Positions 10,317 through 19,047 are shown, counted from the first letter of the stretch. The stretch: 64,000 bases of DNA from an uncultured Bacteroidales bacterium (GCA_900317715.1 ONHS01000005.1:1-64000); one strand, 5' to 3'. The notes: a model not told the origin generated them from the sequence alone. Numbers and translations: made by a program.

Positions 10317-10460
10317 ATTCACAATTCATAATTCATAATTCATAATTCATAATGCATAATGCATAATGCATCGCCTTTCATCATTATTCATCGTTATTCA
10401 TCGTTATTCATCGTTATTCATCGCCCTTCATCATTCATCATTTATCATTCATCATTTATC
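10317..10460. repeat. Compound tandem-repeat block: ATTCATA heptamers, TTATTCATCG decamers, CATCATT heptamers
   Basis: Heptamers ATTCACA, four ATTCATA, two ATGCATA and ATGCATC fill 10317-10372. About four copies of the 10-mer TTATTCATCG follow (about 10383-10422). Heptamers CATCATT, CATCATT, TATCATT, CATCATT and TATC end the block at 10460. The stop codon of the helicase gene (10452-10454) lies inside the last part. ATTCATA is the reverse complement of the family at 24492-24561. Confidence 0.8.
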
Positions 10461-11876
10461 AAACGCCTCCTCCTCGAACCCCAGCAAATACACCCGTTCC
10501 GTGCCGCGTGTCACCGCCGTGTACATCCAACGAAAATATTCCTTGTCCAAAATGCCGTCGGGAATGTAGCTCTGGTCGATGAGCACATGCTTCCACTGCC
10601 CACCCTGCGTCTTGTGACAGGTGAGCGCGTAGGCAAACTTCACCTGCACCGCATTCAAATATGGGTCATTCTTGATTTTCATAAACCGCGCCCGAGGATT
10701 GACAATATCCATATAATCCTCAGCTACAGCATAATAGAGCTTTTGATTTGCTTCGTGCGACAACGACGGGCCATCACAATCCAGACTCTCCAGAATGATT
10801 TTCATATCCACGTTGGGATGATCGGGATAGTCGCATAACCGCGCCGTGATGTCCGCAAAATGGAAACCGTAAAGTTCCTGCTGCTTGTTGATGGACATAA
10901 TCTCCATGATGTCGCCGTTGGCCAAGAAACCCGCTTCGGAAAGTTCATCCAGCCAGTAATAGTTATTCTTCACTGCCATAATGTAATCACCGGTGGCAAT
11001 GATGTTTTCACGAAAAAGCACACGACTACGGATGGCATTGTTGTACTGAAACGCCCGCTTGTTGGAGCGCGTCACCAGCACGATTTCGTCACTGTCGTGG
11101 TCGTTGTAAAGCTTGTTGAGCAGTTCCTCCATTTCGCCGCCGTTCACCCTTCGGAAATCCTCAAACTTCCGTCCACTGAAAATCGGGAAAGTGTAGTCGC
11201 CAGTGTTGATTTTATCGCGCACGTACGTCGCATTGTAGAGGATACCCGAATCCAACGACTGCCGTACCACATCGGTCAGTCGGGAGCCGAAGACCTCTAC
11301 ATTATAGGCACTTCGGAGGTAGTCGGCATCGAGTGCGGGGCTTTCATCCGCGTGCACGGGCGGCAGCTGCGCATCGTCGCCCACGAAGAGCATCCTGTTG
11401 CTGTCGCCAAGATAGACGAACTCCATCAGGTCGTCCAGCAAGCTGTTGCCTACCAGCTCGTTTTGGGCTCCCTGCGCGGAAATCATCGAAGCCTCATCCA
11501 CGATGAAGAGGGTGTGGCTGTCCTTGTTCTCACGACGCACAAACCGACGCACACCCTCCTTGGTTGCCACGCGGTAAATCCACTTATGGATAGTGTAAGC
11601 CTTGCGCCCGGCATATTGCGAGAGCACCTTGGCCGCGCGACCCGTGGGCGCGAGCATCACGATGTGCACCCCGATGTCCACGAGCGTCCTCACCAGCGCA
11701 CTCACGAGGCTGGTCTTACCCGTGCCCGCGTAACCCGACAGCTGGAAGAGGAAGTTCTCACCCTTGCCGTAAATAAAGTCGGCCATCCGGTCCATGGCCT
11801 CCGCCTGGCTCACCGTCGGCTCAAACCCGAAGTTCCGCCTGAGATTCTCCTGAAACGCACCTTTACTTCTGTCCAT
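10452..11876 (-). CDS. RecD-like ATP-dependent DNA helicase (SF1, AAA_30 / UvrD_C_2 type)
   Basis: A superfamily 1 helicase of 475 codons. Walker A is GYAGTGKT at residues 48-55, the Walker B region reads LFIVDEASMIS, and the C-terminal UvrD-like motifs read YALTCHKTQGGQW and YTAVTRGTERVYLLG. Related proteins unwind DNA 5'-3' like RecD, but this one lacks the long N-terminal region of RecD2 and the RecBC partner genes are not nearby. Its cellular role is therefore inferred only as DNA repair or recombination. I chose ATG 11876 because the longer frame begins with a TTG inside the promoter. It is divergent from the topoisomerase IV gene, and its stop lies in a tandem-repeat array. Confidence 0.85.
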   Translation of the reverse strand: MDRSKGAFQENLRRNFGFEPTVSQAEAMDRMADFIYGKGENFLFQLSGYAGTGKTSLVSALVRTLVDIGVHIVMLAPTGRAAKVLSQYAGRKAYTIHKWIYRVATKEGVRRFVRRENKDSHTLFIVDEASMISAQGAQNELVGNSLLDDLMEFVYLGDSNRMLFVGDDAQLPPVHADESPALDADYLRSAYNVEVFGSRLTDVVRQSLDSGILYNATYVRDKINTGDYTFPIFSGRKFEDFRRVNGGEMEELLNKLYNDHDSDEIVLVTRSNKRAFQYNNAIRSRVLFRENIIATGDYIMAVKNNYYWLDELSEAGFLANGDIMEIMSINKQQELYGFHFADITARLCDYPDHPNVDMKIILESLDCDGPSLSHEANQKLYYAVAEDYMDIVNPRARFMKIKNDPYLNAVQVKFAYALTCHKTQGGQWKHVLIDQSYIPDGILDKEYFRWMYTAVTRGTERVYLLGFEEEAFDK

Positions 11877-11910
11877 GCTGTAGGTTAACTTGAAACTAAA
11901 ATTCAAGCGG

Positions 11911-11918
11911 CAAAGGTA
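11911..11918 (-). promoter_or_regulatory. -7 box for the RecD-like helicase
   Basis: The minus strand reads TACCTTTG, matching TAnnTTTG, 35 bp upstream of the ATG at 11876. It overlaps the apparent N-terminal extension of the frame, which supports the shorter start. Confidence 0.6.
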
Positions 11919-11976
11919 CAATTTTTGGAGTTACGGTTTACGATGAAAAGATATTATTCACTACTACTACCTTATT

Positions 11977-12011
11977 TATCATTCATCATTTATCATTCTT
12001 CATTCTTCATT
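11977..12011. repeat. Heptamer tandem array (CATTCAT family)
   Basis: Five 7-bp units, TATCATT, CATCATT, TATCATT, CTTCATT and CTTCATT, lie directly before the promoter of the topoisomerase gene. The same family closes the block at 10429-10460. Confidence 0.7.
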
Positions 12012-12021
12012 AAAAAAATCG

Positions 12022-12029
12022 TATCTTCG
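12022..12029 (+). promoter_or_regulatory. Likely -7 box for topoisomerase IV subunit A
   Basis: TATCTTCG differs from TAnnTTTG at one position and lies 22 bp upstream of the ATG at 12051. Confidence 0.45.
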
Positions 12030-12050
12030 CGGCTTGAAAAACCAAAACCT

Positions 12051-14816
12051 ATGGCTGAAGAATTCGAAGACGAAGAATTGACCGAAGAAACCACTGACAA
12101 TTCGGGTGAAATCATTATCCCTGAGGAAGATACAGACACGAGTACGCAAGACGAGTCGGGCTTGCACAAGGTGATTTTCGCGCAGTCGATGTACCGCGAA
12201 TGGTACCTCGATTACGCCTCCTACGTCATCCTCGACCGTGCCTTCCCCGACGTGTACGACGGCCTCAAGCCCGTGCAACGCCGCATTCTGCACTCCATGG
12301 ACGAGCTGGAGGACGGCCGTTTCAACAAGGTGGCGAACATCGTGGGTAACACTATGAAGTACCACCCGCACGGCGACCAGTCCATCGGTGCGGCTCTCGT
12401 GCAGATGGGGCAAAAGCACTTGCTCATCGACACACAGGGTAACTGGGGTAACATCCTCACCGGCGACGACGCGGCGGCCCCTCGTTACATCGAGGCGCGC
12501 CTCACCCCATTCGCCAAAGAGGTGGTCTTCAACCACAAAACCACCGAGTGGCAAGTATCTTACGACGGTCGTAACCGCGAGCCCATCGCGCTGCCCGTCA
12601 AATTCCCGTTGCTGCTCGCCCAAGGCGTGAAAGGTATCGGCGTGGGTATGTCCACCCTTATCCTGCCACACAATTTCAACGAACTTATCGACGCGTCTGT
12701 TCACATCCTGCGCGGCGAGGATTTCGAGATCTACCCCGACTTCCCCACCGGCGGTGCCATTGACGTGAGCCGTTACAACGACGGGGCGCAGGGCGGCAAA
12801 ATCCGCAACCGCGCCAAAATCAGCATCGTTGACAACAAAACATTGGTAATCAACGAGATTCCTTACGGCACCACCACCGAAGACCTCATCTCCGAATCTA
12901 CCAACTCCATCACCAAGGCCATTGACAGCGGAAAGCTGAAAATCAAGAAGATAGACGATAACACGGCGGCGCAGGCCGAAATCTACCTCCACCTGCAGCC
13001 TGGTGTCTCCCCCGACCAGACCATCGACGCACTCTACGCCTTCACCGACTGCGAAATCACCTACTCCACCAACGCCTGCGTGATTTGGAACGGCAAGCCC
13101 GTCTTCACTAACGTCAAGGACATCCTGCGCATCAACACAGAGAACACCCTCAACCTGCTGCGCAAAGAGTTGGAAATCGAGCTCGACGAACTGCGTCAGC
13201 AATGGCATAAGATTTCTTTGGAGAAGATCTTCTTCGAAAAACGCATCTATAAGGAATTGGAGAAAGATGCCGACTCTTGGGATGTGCAGATTGACCGCAT
13301 TGAGCGCGCCTTCGACCCCTACCGGAAGCTTTTCCGTCAGGAAATCACCCGCGACGACGTGCTCGCGCTATGCGAGAAGCCCGTCCGCAAGATTTCCAAA
13401 TTCGACATCAAAGCGGCAGAAGAAAAAATCGCCGAAATCGAACTCAACATGGACGAGGTGCAGAACCATCTCGACCACCTCGTGGATTACGCCATCAACT
13501 ACTTCATGCAGTTGAAAAAGAAATACGGTGCTGAATACAAGCGTCTTACAGAAATCAAGAGTTTCGACAACATCAACGCGGCAACGGTGGCCGTGGCCAA
13601 CCAAAAGCTTTACGTCAACAAGAAGGAGGGCTTCATCGGCACCAACCTCAAGAAAGATGATGACGTGGAATTCGCCTGCCTCTGCTCCGATTTGGACGAC
13701 ATCATCGTCTTCCACGAGAACGGTGAATGCTCCATCAGCAAGGTGGCCGACAAGCACTTTGTGGGCAAACACATCATCCACGCGGAGGTCTTCCGCCGCG
13801 GCGATGACCGCCAAATCTACAACATGATATATTCTGCCGGCGTGAACGGCCCCGTCTATGCGAAACGTTTCAACGTGGGCGGTGTCACCCGCGACAAGAA
13901 ATACGACCTCGTGAAGGGCAGCACTACGGCTAAAGTGCTCTATTTCACGTCGAATCCGAACGGTGAAGCCGAAGTGGTGCGCGTGAAACTCAAACCGAAG
14001 CCCAAACTCAAGAAACGTGAGTTCGACTTCGACTTCGGATCTTTGGCCGTCAAGAACCGCGCCGCACTGGGCAATATCGTCACCCGCTACCCCGTGGCCA
14101 GCATCACCCTCGCGCAGAAGGGCATCTCCACGCTCAGCGCCATCGATGTCTATTTCGAATCCGCCGTGATGCGTCTCAACACCGAAGGCCGCGGCGACCT
14201 CATCGGCTCTTTCCACGAAGATGACAAAATCATAACCGTCTATAAATCTGGTAATTACCGCATAACGGGTTATGAGACCTCGCTACACTTCGAAGACGAC
14301 CTGGACATCATCCGCAAGTGGAAACCCTCCATGATCATCACCGCTGTCTATATGCTGAAGAAAGAGAAGAAGTACTTCATCAAGCGTTTCCAGCCCGACA
14401 CGCTGATGAAGAAGATCGACTTCTACCCCACCGACGGCACCGCCAAACTGGTGGCCTACTCTATCGACTACCTGCCTCAAATCGAGGTGGTCTATCGTGA
14501 AAAGAAAGCCGACAGCGACAGCAAAGAGGTGCTCGCCTGCGCCGAATTGGTGGATCTCTCCACCGCCCGCGCCAAGGGTAAACGCCTCAGCTTCAACGAA
14601 ATCAAATCCGTGAAGTTCACTGACCCGCTGCCCTACGAAGAACCCGAAGAGGAGCCCGTTGAGGAAGAAGCTCCTGAAGACGTGGAGCCCGTCACCTCCG
14701 TCGATGAAGAAATCGCCAAGGACATCTTCGACACCATCTCCGCCGAGAAATCCGACATGTTGCCACAAGACAATGAGGGCGCCGGAACACAATTAGGGTT
14801 GTTCGATGAGGAATAA
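12051..14816 (+). CDS. parC: DNA topoisomerase IV subunit A (GyrA/ParC family)
   Basis: Type IIA topoisomerase breakage-reunion subunit, 921 residues. The catalytic tyrosine is Y146 in AAPRYIEARL. The quinolone-region helix reads HPHGDQSIGAALVQMGQ. The N-gate dimer region (YLDYASYVILDRAFPDVYDGLKP cut short here: residues about 52-73) and the GIGVGM motif are present. A 35-residue acidic leader precedes the core and a Glu-rich tail (EEPEEEPVEEEAPEDVEP region) follows the weak C-terminal pinwheel. ATG 12051 gives the usual MAEE-like acidic start and follows a promoter. Bacteroidota carry a separate GyrA. The shortened C-terminal domain and sequence style favour ParC, which decatenates daughter chromosomes with ParE. 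No parE is adjacent. Confidence 0.9.
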   Translation: MAEEFEDEELTEETTDNSGEIIIPEEDTDTSTQDESGLHKVIFAQSMYREWYLDYASYVILDRAFPDVYDGLKPVQRRILHSMDELEDGRFNKVANIVGNTMKYHPHGDQSIGAALVQMGQKHLLIDTQGNWGNILTGDDAAAPRYIEARLTPFAKEVVFNHKTTEWQVSYDGRNREPIALPVKFPLLLAQGVKGIGVGMSTLILPHNFNELIDASVHILRGEDFEIYPDFPTGGAIDVSRYNDGAQGGKIRNRAKISIVDNKTLVINEIPYGTTTEDLISESTNSITKAIDSGKLKIKKIDDNTAAQAEIYLHLQPGVSPDQTIDALYAFTDCEITYSTNACVIWNGKPVFTNVKDILRINTENTLNLLRKELEIELDELRQQWHKISLEKIFFEKRIYKELEKDADSWDVQIDRIERAFDPYRKLFRQEITRDDVLALCEKPVRKISKFDIKAAEEKIAEIELNMDEVQNHLDHLVDYAINYFMQLKKKYGAEYKRLTEIKSFDNINAATVAVANQKLYVNKKEGFIGTNLKKDDDVEFACLCSDLDDIIVFHENGECSISKVADKHFVGKHIIHAEVFRRGDDRQIYNMIYSAGVNGPVYAKRFNVGGVTRDKKYDLVKGSTTAKVLYFTSNPNGEAEVVRVKLKPKPKLKKREFDFDFGSLAVKNRAALGNIVTRYPVASITLAQKGISTLSAIDVYFESAVMRLNTEGRGDLIGSFHEDDKIITVYKSGNYRITGYETSLHFEDDLDIIRKWKPSMIITAVYMLKKEKKYFIKRFQPDTLMKKIDFYPTDGTAKLVAYSIDYLPQIEVVYREKKADSDSKEVLACAELVDLSTARAKGKRLSFNEIKSVKFTDPLPYEEPEEEPVEEEAPEDVEPVTSVDEEIAKDIFDTISAEKSDMLPQDNEGAGTQLGLFDEE

Positions 14817-14840
14817 TTATATAAACATCTTCCTTGAGCA

Positions 14841-14904
14841 GCCTCGAAGAGGCAAGACGCGCGAAGCGCAATTAACTCCACACAAGGCGATAGCCGTAGT
14901 GTGG
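14841..14904. repeat. Cluster of three small hairpins upstream of the peroxidase
   Basis: Three consecutive inverted repeats are visible: GCCTC-GAA-GAGGC (14841-14853), GCGC-GAA-GCGC (14859-14869), and CCACAC...GGC-GATA-GCC...GTGTGG (14878-14904). They lie directly between the topoisomerase stop and the peroxidase start. The style resembles the dispersed hairpin elements elsewhere in the window, but I found no second copy of this one. Confidence 0.5.
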
Positions 14905-14916
14905 GGCGTAGCACAC

Positions 14917-16023
14917 ATGCGCAATGCAGCGTGGGGTGCAATGCCCATCATCCTCTTCCTTGCATTAATCGCCACCTCCTGCCGCGACCGCATCGATCCC
15001 CCTACCCCATACAATCTCCAGATCCCCAAGGGGTTCCCGACGGTGCTGAACATTCCCGCCGACAACCCGATGACGGTCGAGGGCGTGGAACTCGGGCGGT
15101 TGCTCTTCCACGACCCGCATCTCTGTGGTTATACCGGCACGGAGCCCGACTCGCTGATGTCCTGCTCCACCTGTCACCGGCAGGAATGCAACTTCGACAT
15201 CGGCATCGACAACCCGCGTTTCCCCGACGGGAAGCCGAAAGGGCGCACGACAGGCAAGCCTACGATGCACAACGTCATGCCGCTCATGAACCTCGTCTTC
15301 AACCACGAAGGATACTGTTGGAACGGACTGGTTTACAGCGACAACCCGAATTCAGAGCAGCGCACCATCGAGGACATCGTGCGGATGGCCATCACTGCTG
15401 ACGACGAAATGTGCGGAACGGAGGCGACTGCCGTGGCCGCCATCATGGCCGACAGCAAGTACCCGCCGTTGTTCAAGAAAGCCTTTGGTACGGAAGAGAT
15501 TACGATGGACCGCATCCAAAAGGCCATTGCACAGTACGTGCGTTCGCTCATCGCCGGCAACAGCAAATTCGACCGTTACTTGCAAGGCAAGGAGCAGCTC
15601 ACCCCGCAGGAGCTGCACGGTTACGTCCTCTTCACCACCGAGGAGGGCGCCGACTGCTTCCACTGTCACGGCAGCGCGGGCAGTCCGCTCTTCACCACCA
15701 ACCTATTCTACAACAACGGCTTGGACGCGCAGCCTACGGACACGTACGACCGTTCATCGGTCACAGGCGACCCGCATGACCGCGGAGCCTACCGCGCTCC
15801 CTCGCTGCGTAACGTCACCAAGTCAGCTCCCTATATGCACGACGGCCGCTTCCAAACCCTCGATGAAGTCCTGAACTTCTACAACGCGGAAGTCCAAAAC
15901 TCCCCCTACATCAGCCCCCTCATGCACCACGTCAACGACGGCGGCACCCACCTCACCCCGAACGAGATGGCGGATCTGAAGGCGTTCCTAGGGACTCTCA
16001 CCGACGATACGACGATAAGATGA
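14917..16023 (+). CDS. Cytochrome-c peroxidase / MauG-family di-haem lipoprotein
   Basis: Di-haem peroxidase-like protein of 368 residues. The two haem c sites are CSTCH (about residues 83-87) and CFHCH later, and the C-terminal part has the family's RNVTKSAPYMHDGRF segment. The family reduces hydrogen peroxide in the periplasm using electrons from small cytochromes or quinol. The N-terminus (IILFLALIATSC) looks like a lipoprotein signal with Cys at about residue 22. ATG 14917 gives an Arg in the n-region. ATG 14941 is an alternative, because the upstream sequence is a hairpin cluster that may not be coding. The last codons run into an 8-bp tandem repeat. Haem c proteins are somewhat unexpected in a fermentative lineage and point to handling of peroxide or trace oxygen. 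Confidence 0.88.
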   Translation: MRNAAWGAMPIILFLALIATSCRDRIDPPTPYNLQIPKGFPTVLNIPADNPMTVEGVELGRLLFHDPHLCGYTGTEPDSLMSCSTCHRQECNFDIGIDNPRFPDGKPKGRTTGKPTMHNVMPLMNLVFNHEGYCWNGLVYSDNPNSEQRTIEDIVRMAITADDEMCGTEATAVAAIMADSKYPPLFKKAFGTEEITMDRIQKAIAQYVRSLIAGNSKFDRYLQGKEQLTPQELHGYVLFTTEEGADCFHCHGSAGSPLFTTNLFYNNGLDAQPTDTYDRSSVTGDPHDRGAYRAPSLRNVTKSAPYMHDGRFQTLDEVLNFYNAEVQNSPYISPLMHHVNDGGTHLTPNEMADLKAFLGTLTDDTTIR

Positions 16024-16136
16024 TACGATGATATGATAATGAGATAATTAACGCCCGTGTTGTTCACTGCAAACTACTAACTACTAACTACTAACTGCTA
16101 ACTGCTTCAATAACCCATAACCAATAACCCTAAAAA
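16005..16136. repeat. Tandem-repeat block: GATACGAT octamers, AACTACT and AATAACC heptamers
   Basis: Octamer-like units (GATACGAC, GATAAGAT, GATACGAT, GATATGAT) cover the peroxidase stop at about 16005-16047. Five heptamers follow at 16072-16106 (AACTACT x3, AACTGCT x2). Four more lie at 16109-16136 (AATAACC, CATAACC, AATAACC, CTAAAAA). The next gene starts 2 bp later. AACTGCT recurs at 57905, and AATAACC is the reverse complement of the array at 52022. Confidence 0.75.
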
Positions 16137-16137
16137 A

Positions 16138-16518
16138 ATGGAATACAACAATCTAACCGGACTCCGCCACCACGAGCAGCTCGTGGTCGAGCACAAAGAC
16201 ACCGCCGCCGTCTATGGTTCCGGCGCGCTGGAAGTCTTCGCCACCCCCGCCATGATCGCCCTCATGGAGAAAACCTGCCTCTTGGCCGTCTGCGACAAAA
16301 TCGGCGAAGGCAACACCACCGTCGGCATCGCCGTCAACATCAAGCACCTGAAGGCCAGTCCCGTGGGCGCGACCATCCGCTGCGACGCCGAGCTCACCGA
16401 AGTGGATCGCCGCCGCCTCGTCTTCACCGTGAAATGTTTCGAAGGTGAAACCCTCATCGGCGAAGGCACCCACGAACGTTTCGTGGTGGACAGCGCGAAG
16501 TTCATGGGAAAATTGTAG
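16138..16518 (+). CDS. Hotdog-fold thioesterase, FlK-like
   Basis: A 126-residue single-domain protein of the hotdog thioesterase superfamily, close to the fluoroacetyl-CoA thioesterase (FlK)-like group. Recognisable parts are GSGALEVFATPAMIALME (helix and active-site region), VGIAVNIKHLKASPVG, and the final strands ending in GEGTHERFVVD. The length is normal for the family. It probably hydrolyses a small acyl-CoA in the cytosol. The substrate cannot be read from the sequence. It follows the peroxidase with a repeat block between and is followed by a hairpin-rich spacer. Confidence 0.8.
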   Translation: MEYNNLTGLRHHEQLVVEHKDTAAVYGSGALEVFATPAMIALMEKTCLLAVCDKIGEGNTTVGIAVNIKHLKASPVGATIRCDAELTEVDRRRLVFTVKCFEGETLIGEGTHERFVVDSAKFMGKL

Positions 16519-16519
16519 G

Positions 16520-16577
16520 GGCGTATCGCATACGCCCATTTGTCGCATACGCCCATTTGTCGCATACACCCGCGTAT
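16520..16577. repeat. Dispersed GTATGCGATACG repeat, copy 1
   Basis: A GGGCGTAT-CGC-ATACGCCC hairpin is followed by two further 17-bp units of the form GCATACGCCCATTTGTC. The reverse complement shares the GTATGCGATACG core with the array at 53103-53165. Confidence 0.65.
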
Positions 16578-16601
16578 GACGCAACGATCCTCCCACGGTG
16601 C

Positions 16602-16625
16602 AGGGGCGAATAATGATTCGCCCCT
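16602..16625. repeat. REP-like palindrome AGGGGCGAAT/ATTCGCCCCT, copy 1
   Basis: A perfect 10-bp stem (16602-16611 with 16616-16625) around an AATG loop. A second, 8-bp-stem copy is at 17503-17522, 0.9 kb away. Both lie in intergenic sequence. Confidence 0.65.
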
Positions 16626-16736
16626 ACGATTCGGGCACAGAGCACCTCTCCCCTTAGCTTCATCGTTTCATCGCTTCTCATCGCCCATTCATCGCAAAAA
16701 AATTTCCTCAACCGAACAACGTAACATAATAATTTA

Positions 16737-16744
16737 TACTTTTG
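16737..16744 (+). promoter_or_regulatory. -7 box for the DUF308 membrane protein
   Basis: TACTTTTG matches TAnnTTTG, 29 bp upstream of ATG 16773. Confidence 0.55.
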
Positions 16745-16772
16745 CACCATAAAAATTCAAAAATCAAACATT

Positions 16773-17381
16773 ATGAAAAAAAGCACTAAAATTTGGTTAG
16801 TCATCACGGGCATCCTGCTTGTTGCCACCGGCGTGTTGTGTTTCGTGTATCCGCCTGAAACCCTCTTCACCATGGCGGTGCTCCTCGGATGTTTCACCCT
16901 CGTCTCAGGTATTTCACGCTTCGTGTTTACCCTGCGCACACAAAAGTTCATGCCGAACAGCGGCACACGCATGCTCTCTTCCCTGCTGATGATCTTTATC
17001 GGTATCTTCTTCCTCTGCAACCCCATTACTCTGGCCTTGTCACTGCCGATCGTCTTCGCCATTTGGATTATGTTCGAAGGCATCATGCAGTTCATCCAAA
17101 GCTTTGACTACAAGAAATACGGCTTCCAATACTGGTGGGTTCTCATGCTCCTCGGTATCGCTGGCGCTGTGCTGGGCATCCTCGGTCTCTACCACCTCAA
17201 CGCGTCCGGCATCACCCTCACCTGGCTGTTCGGTCTTGGCCTTATCCTCATCGGTCTCGGCTACATCTTCGCCGTCGTCGGTGTCAACAAGTTTGAAAAG
17301 GCTGTGAAGGACAACATCAACGCTGTCAAGGACCAGTTCAACCAAGCAATGAACGCCAACAATCCTCAGGTCAACGAATAA
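16773..17381 (+). CDS. DUF308 / HdeD-like membrane protein
   Basis: A 202-residue integral membrane protein with about six hydrophobic helices: residues about 8-28, 33-53, 70-88, 92-112, 122-142 and 148-170. It ends in a hydrophilic tail rich in Lys/Asn/Gln. The paired short hydrophobic repeats with Gly/Pro turns (TGILLVATGVLCFVYP, LLGIAGAVLGILGLYH) fit DUF308, the family of HdeD. HdeD contributes to acid resistance in enterobacteria, but most homologues have no known role. It is a single-gene transcript with its own promoter and terminator. Confidence 0.78.
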   Translation: MKKSTKIWLVITGILLVATGVLCFVYPPETLFTMAVLLGCFTLVSGISRFVFTLRTQKFMPNSGTRMLSSLLMIFIGIFFLCNPITLALSLPIVFAIWIMFEGIMQFIQSFDYKKYGFQYWWVLMLLGIAGAVLGILGLYHLNASGITLTWLFGLGLILIGLGYIFAVVGVNKFEKAVKDNINAVKDQFNQAMNANNPQVNE

Positions 17382-17410
17382 GACCTGCCGGATTTGACAA
17401 CAATCCCATG

Positions 17411-17443
17411 TAGGGCCGTCATATTTTGGCGGCCCTATTTTTT
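17411..17443 (+). terminator. Intrinsic terminator after the DUF308 gene
   Basis: An 8-bp stem TAGGGCCG/CGGCCCTA encloses an 11-nt loop and is followed by six T residues. Confidence 0.8.
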
Positions 17444-17502
17444 GCCCCTATTTATTCGCAACGTTTGGAGACGTCGATTCCTCCATTATTTTGCCGTCTG
17501 CA

Positions 17503-17522
17503 GGGCGAATGATTATTCGCCC
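17503..17522. repeat. REP-like palindrome GGGCGAAT/ATTCGCCC, copy 2
   Basis: An 8-bp perfect stem around GATT. The right arm abuts the stop codon of the DUF2851 gene (17523-17525), whose TAG is formed by the CCCCTA that ends the element. Confidence 0.65.
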
Positions 17523-18794
17523 CTACATCCGCACAATTTTCTCCCCGATGCTGCATTCCAGACATCGTTTTCGCGCACAATACCGTTCCATCAATTCGAG
17601 TTGCGCCTGCGAATCATATGCACTCCTACACGGGAACGCACTGTCGGCAAAAACGCGAGTTTTCACATTATCCTCAAAACGCACCTCCTCCAAAAGCGAC
17701 AAAGCGCCCTCCTGCATCGCATCATCCCCTGTAAATCGCGCATAACAAAACCTCAACGGAACCACCGTATTGATTATCAGCAAGTCAACGGTTGCGGTCC
17801 CTACCCCCGACGCATGCCCAACGGTCGCCTTCCCTAACTGATAATGGCATTCCCAATAGTCGTCCGGCACCACAGAAAGCCACTGCCGAATCTGTGGGTA
17901 AGGCGAGTACAACACCCTCTCCATTTGCGAATCCCCCGTCTCATACAACAGTTGCGCGAACTGCGCCAATCGCAACGACGGAAAATTCTGCGGGCGCAGT
18001 CGCAGCCAGTTCCATTGATGCGCCCCGATGGGTGTGAGCTGATACTTGTAGCGCAAATAGTCGTATTCGTAGCGCAACCGCTCTGCATACTCGTCGGATT
18101 CCTCCATATCCAACAACCCTGACTGCCCGAGAACAAGCGCATACACCTGTAACTGCGATGCCAGATGCGACCTCACAATCCGATACGGCAGACTTCGCGC
18201 CAACAACTCAAACGCCGTGCCGTTCTTCTTGCACCCGAATCCAATCGCCATCACCCTGTATATCAGCTCATTCCAATCAGACTGGCAACTCATCAGCGTA
18301 TTTTGGAATCCGCTCTGACGACGCATCATCCTCTCTATCAGCACCTCCGACAGCTGATTTTGGATAATGATCGGATCCACATTTTGCGATTGAGACCGAC
18401 AGAGCAACAAATCCGGCACTTTCATCAGCGACTCATAACGAACAAACAACTCCTTAGGAATACGTTCCTTGAGTTCCAACGTCGGAACCATTTCATTCTC
18501 ATCCAGTTGGATTTCCATGTCGTGCTCATAGACCACATGCAAAATCACCGACTTGTATTTATCGTCCTCCTGATGTCTATGCCGCAACCAGTCGGAGCTA
18601 CGGCAATGAATCTCGACGCTGCCGACCCAGCGCACGTCGTCTATCATCACTATCGCCTGCAGGAAATCAGGTCCCGCATCGTAGTTGTGATACCCAGGGA
18701 ACACCACATTCAATCGTTGTCCCCACGAGGTCTTCAAATCTCTAAAATCATAGTGGCGATGCTGCCACACATAGTGCAAGAATTCTTCTTTCAT
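17523..18794 (-). CDS. DUF2851 family protein
   Basis: A 423-residue protein of the Bacteroidota family DUF2851. It has the typical start (MKEEFLHYVWQHRHYDF), the DAGPDFLQAIVMIDD and VGSVEIHCRSSDWLRHRHQ segments, and a Cys-containing end (RYCARKRCLECSIG). The first part contains a nuclease-like D...E.H pattern that has been noted in the family, but no activity is established. ATG 18794 matches the family start. The longer frame begins with TTG at the promoter. It is monocistronic and convergent with the DUF308 gene. Confidence 0.85.
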   Translation of the reverse strand: MKEEFLHYVWQHRHYDFRDLKTSWGQRLNVVFPGYHNYDAGPDFLQAIVMIDDVRWVGSVEIHCRSSDWLRHRHQEDDKYKSVILHVVYEHDMEIQLDENEMVPTLELKERIPKELFVRYESLMKVPDLLLCRSQSQNVDPIIIQNQLSEVLIERMMRRQSGFQNTLMSCQSDWNELIYRVMAIGFGCKKNGTAFELLARSLPYRIVRSHLASQLQVYALVLGQSGLLDMEESDEYAERLRYEYDYLRYKYQLTPIGAHQWNWLRLRPQNFPSLRLAQFAQLLYETGDSQMERVLYSPYPQIRQWLSVVPDDYWECHYQLGKATVGHASGVGTATVDLLIINTVVPLRFCYARFTGDDAMQEGALSLLEEVRFEDNVKTRVFADSAFPCRSAYDSQAQLELMERYCARKRCLECSIGEKIVRM

Positions 18795-18840
18795 GGTCCA
18801 CAAAAATTTTAATCGTTTCCATAAATCGTTTTTTCTTCTG

Positions 18841-18848
18841 CAAATATA
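18841..18848 (-). promoter_or_regulatory. -7 box for the DUF2851 gene
   Basis: The minus strand reads TATATTTG, 47 bp upstream of ATG 18794. The rest of the 18795-19047 gap is A/T-rich and holds only this and the yraN promoter. Confidence 0.55.
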
Positions 18849-19011
18849 CAACACCAAAAGGCGTTTGTCAAGAGTTTTTCAAAAAAAAATTATTTCTGAA
18901 AATCAACAAGATAGCTTCAAAATTTAACTATTCGAATTTGAATTGTAATTTTTTGGTGATGAATTTCGCAAAAAAGAAACCGTTCCTGACTTTTTGTGAA
19001 AGAAATTTGTG

Positions 19012-19019
19012 TATGTTTG
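19012..19019 (+). promoter_or_regulatory. -7 box for yraN
   Basis: TATGTTTG matches TAnnTTTG, 28 bp upstream of ATG 19048. A TTTG at 18993-18996 lies nearby, but its spacing is shorter than usual for a -33 box. Confidence 0.55.
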
Positions 19020-19047
19020 CGACGTGAAAATTAAAAGACAAGGAACA

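Noticed and set aside
10317..10460. CRISPR-like array
   Set aside because: The repeat unit is 7-10 bp with no unique spacers, so it is a short tandem repeat.
10860..11888. 342-residue open frame on the plus strand
   Set aside because: It is antisense to the RecD-like helicase, which has clear Walker motifs and a promoter.
12000..13208. 402-residue open frame on the minus strand
   Set aside because: It is the antisense shadow of the topoisomerase IV gene, whose high G+C third positions keep the opposite frame open. It has no homology-like motifs.
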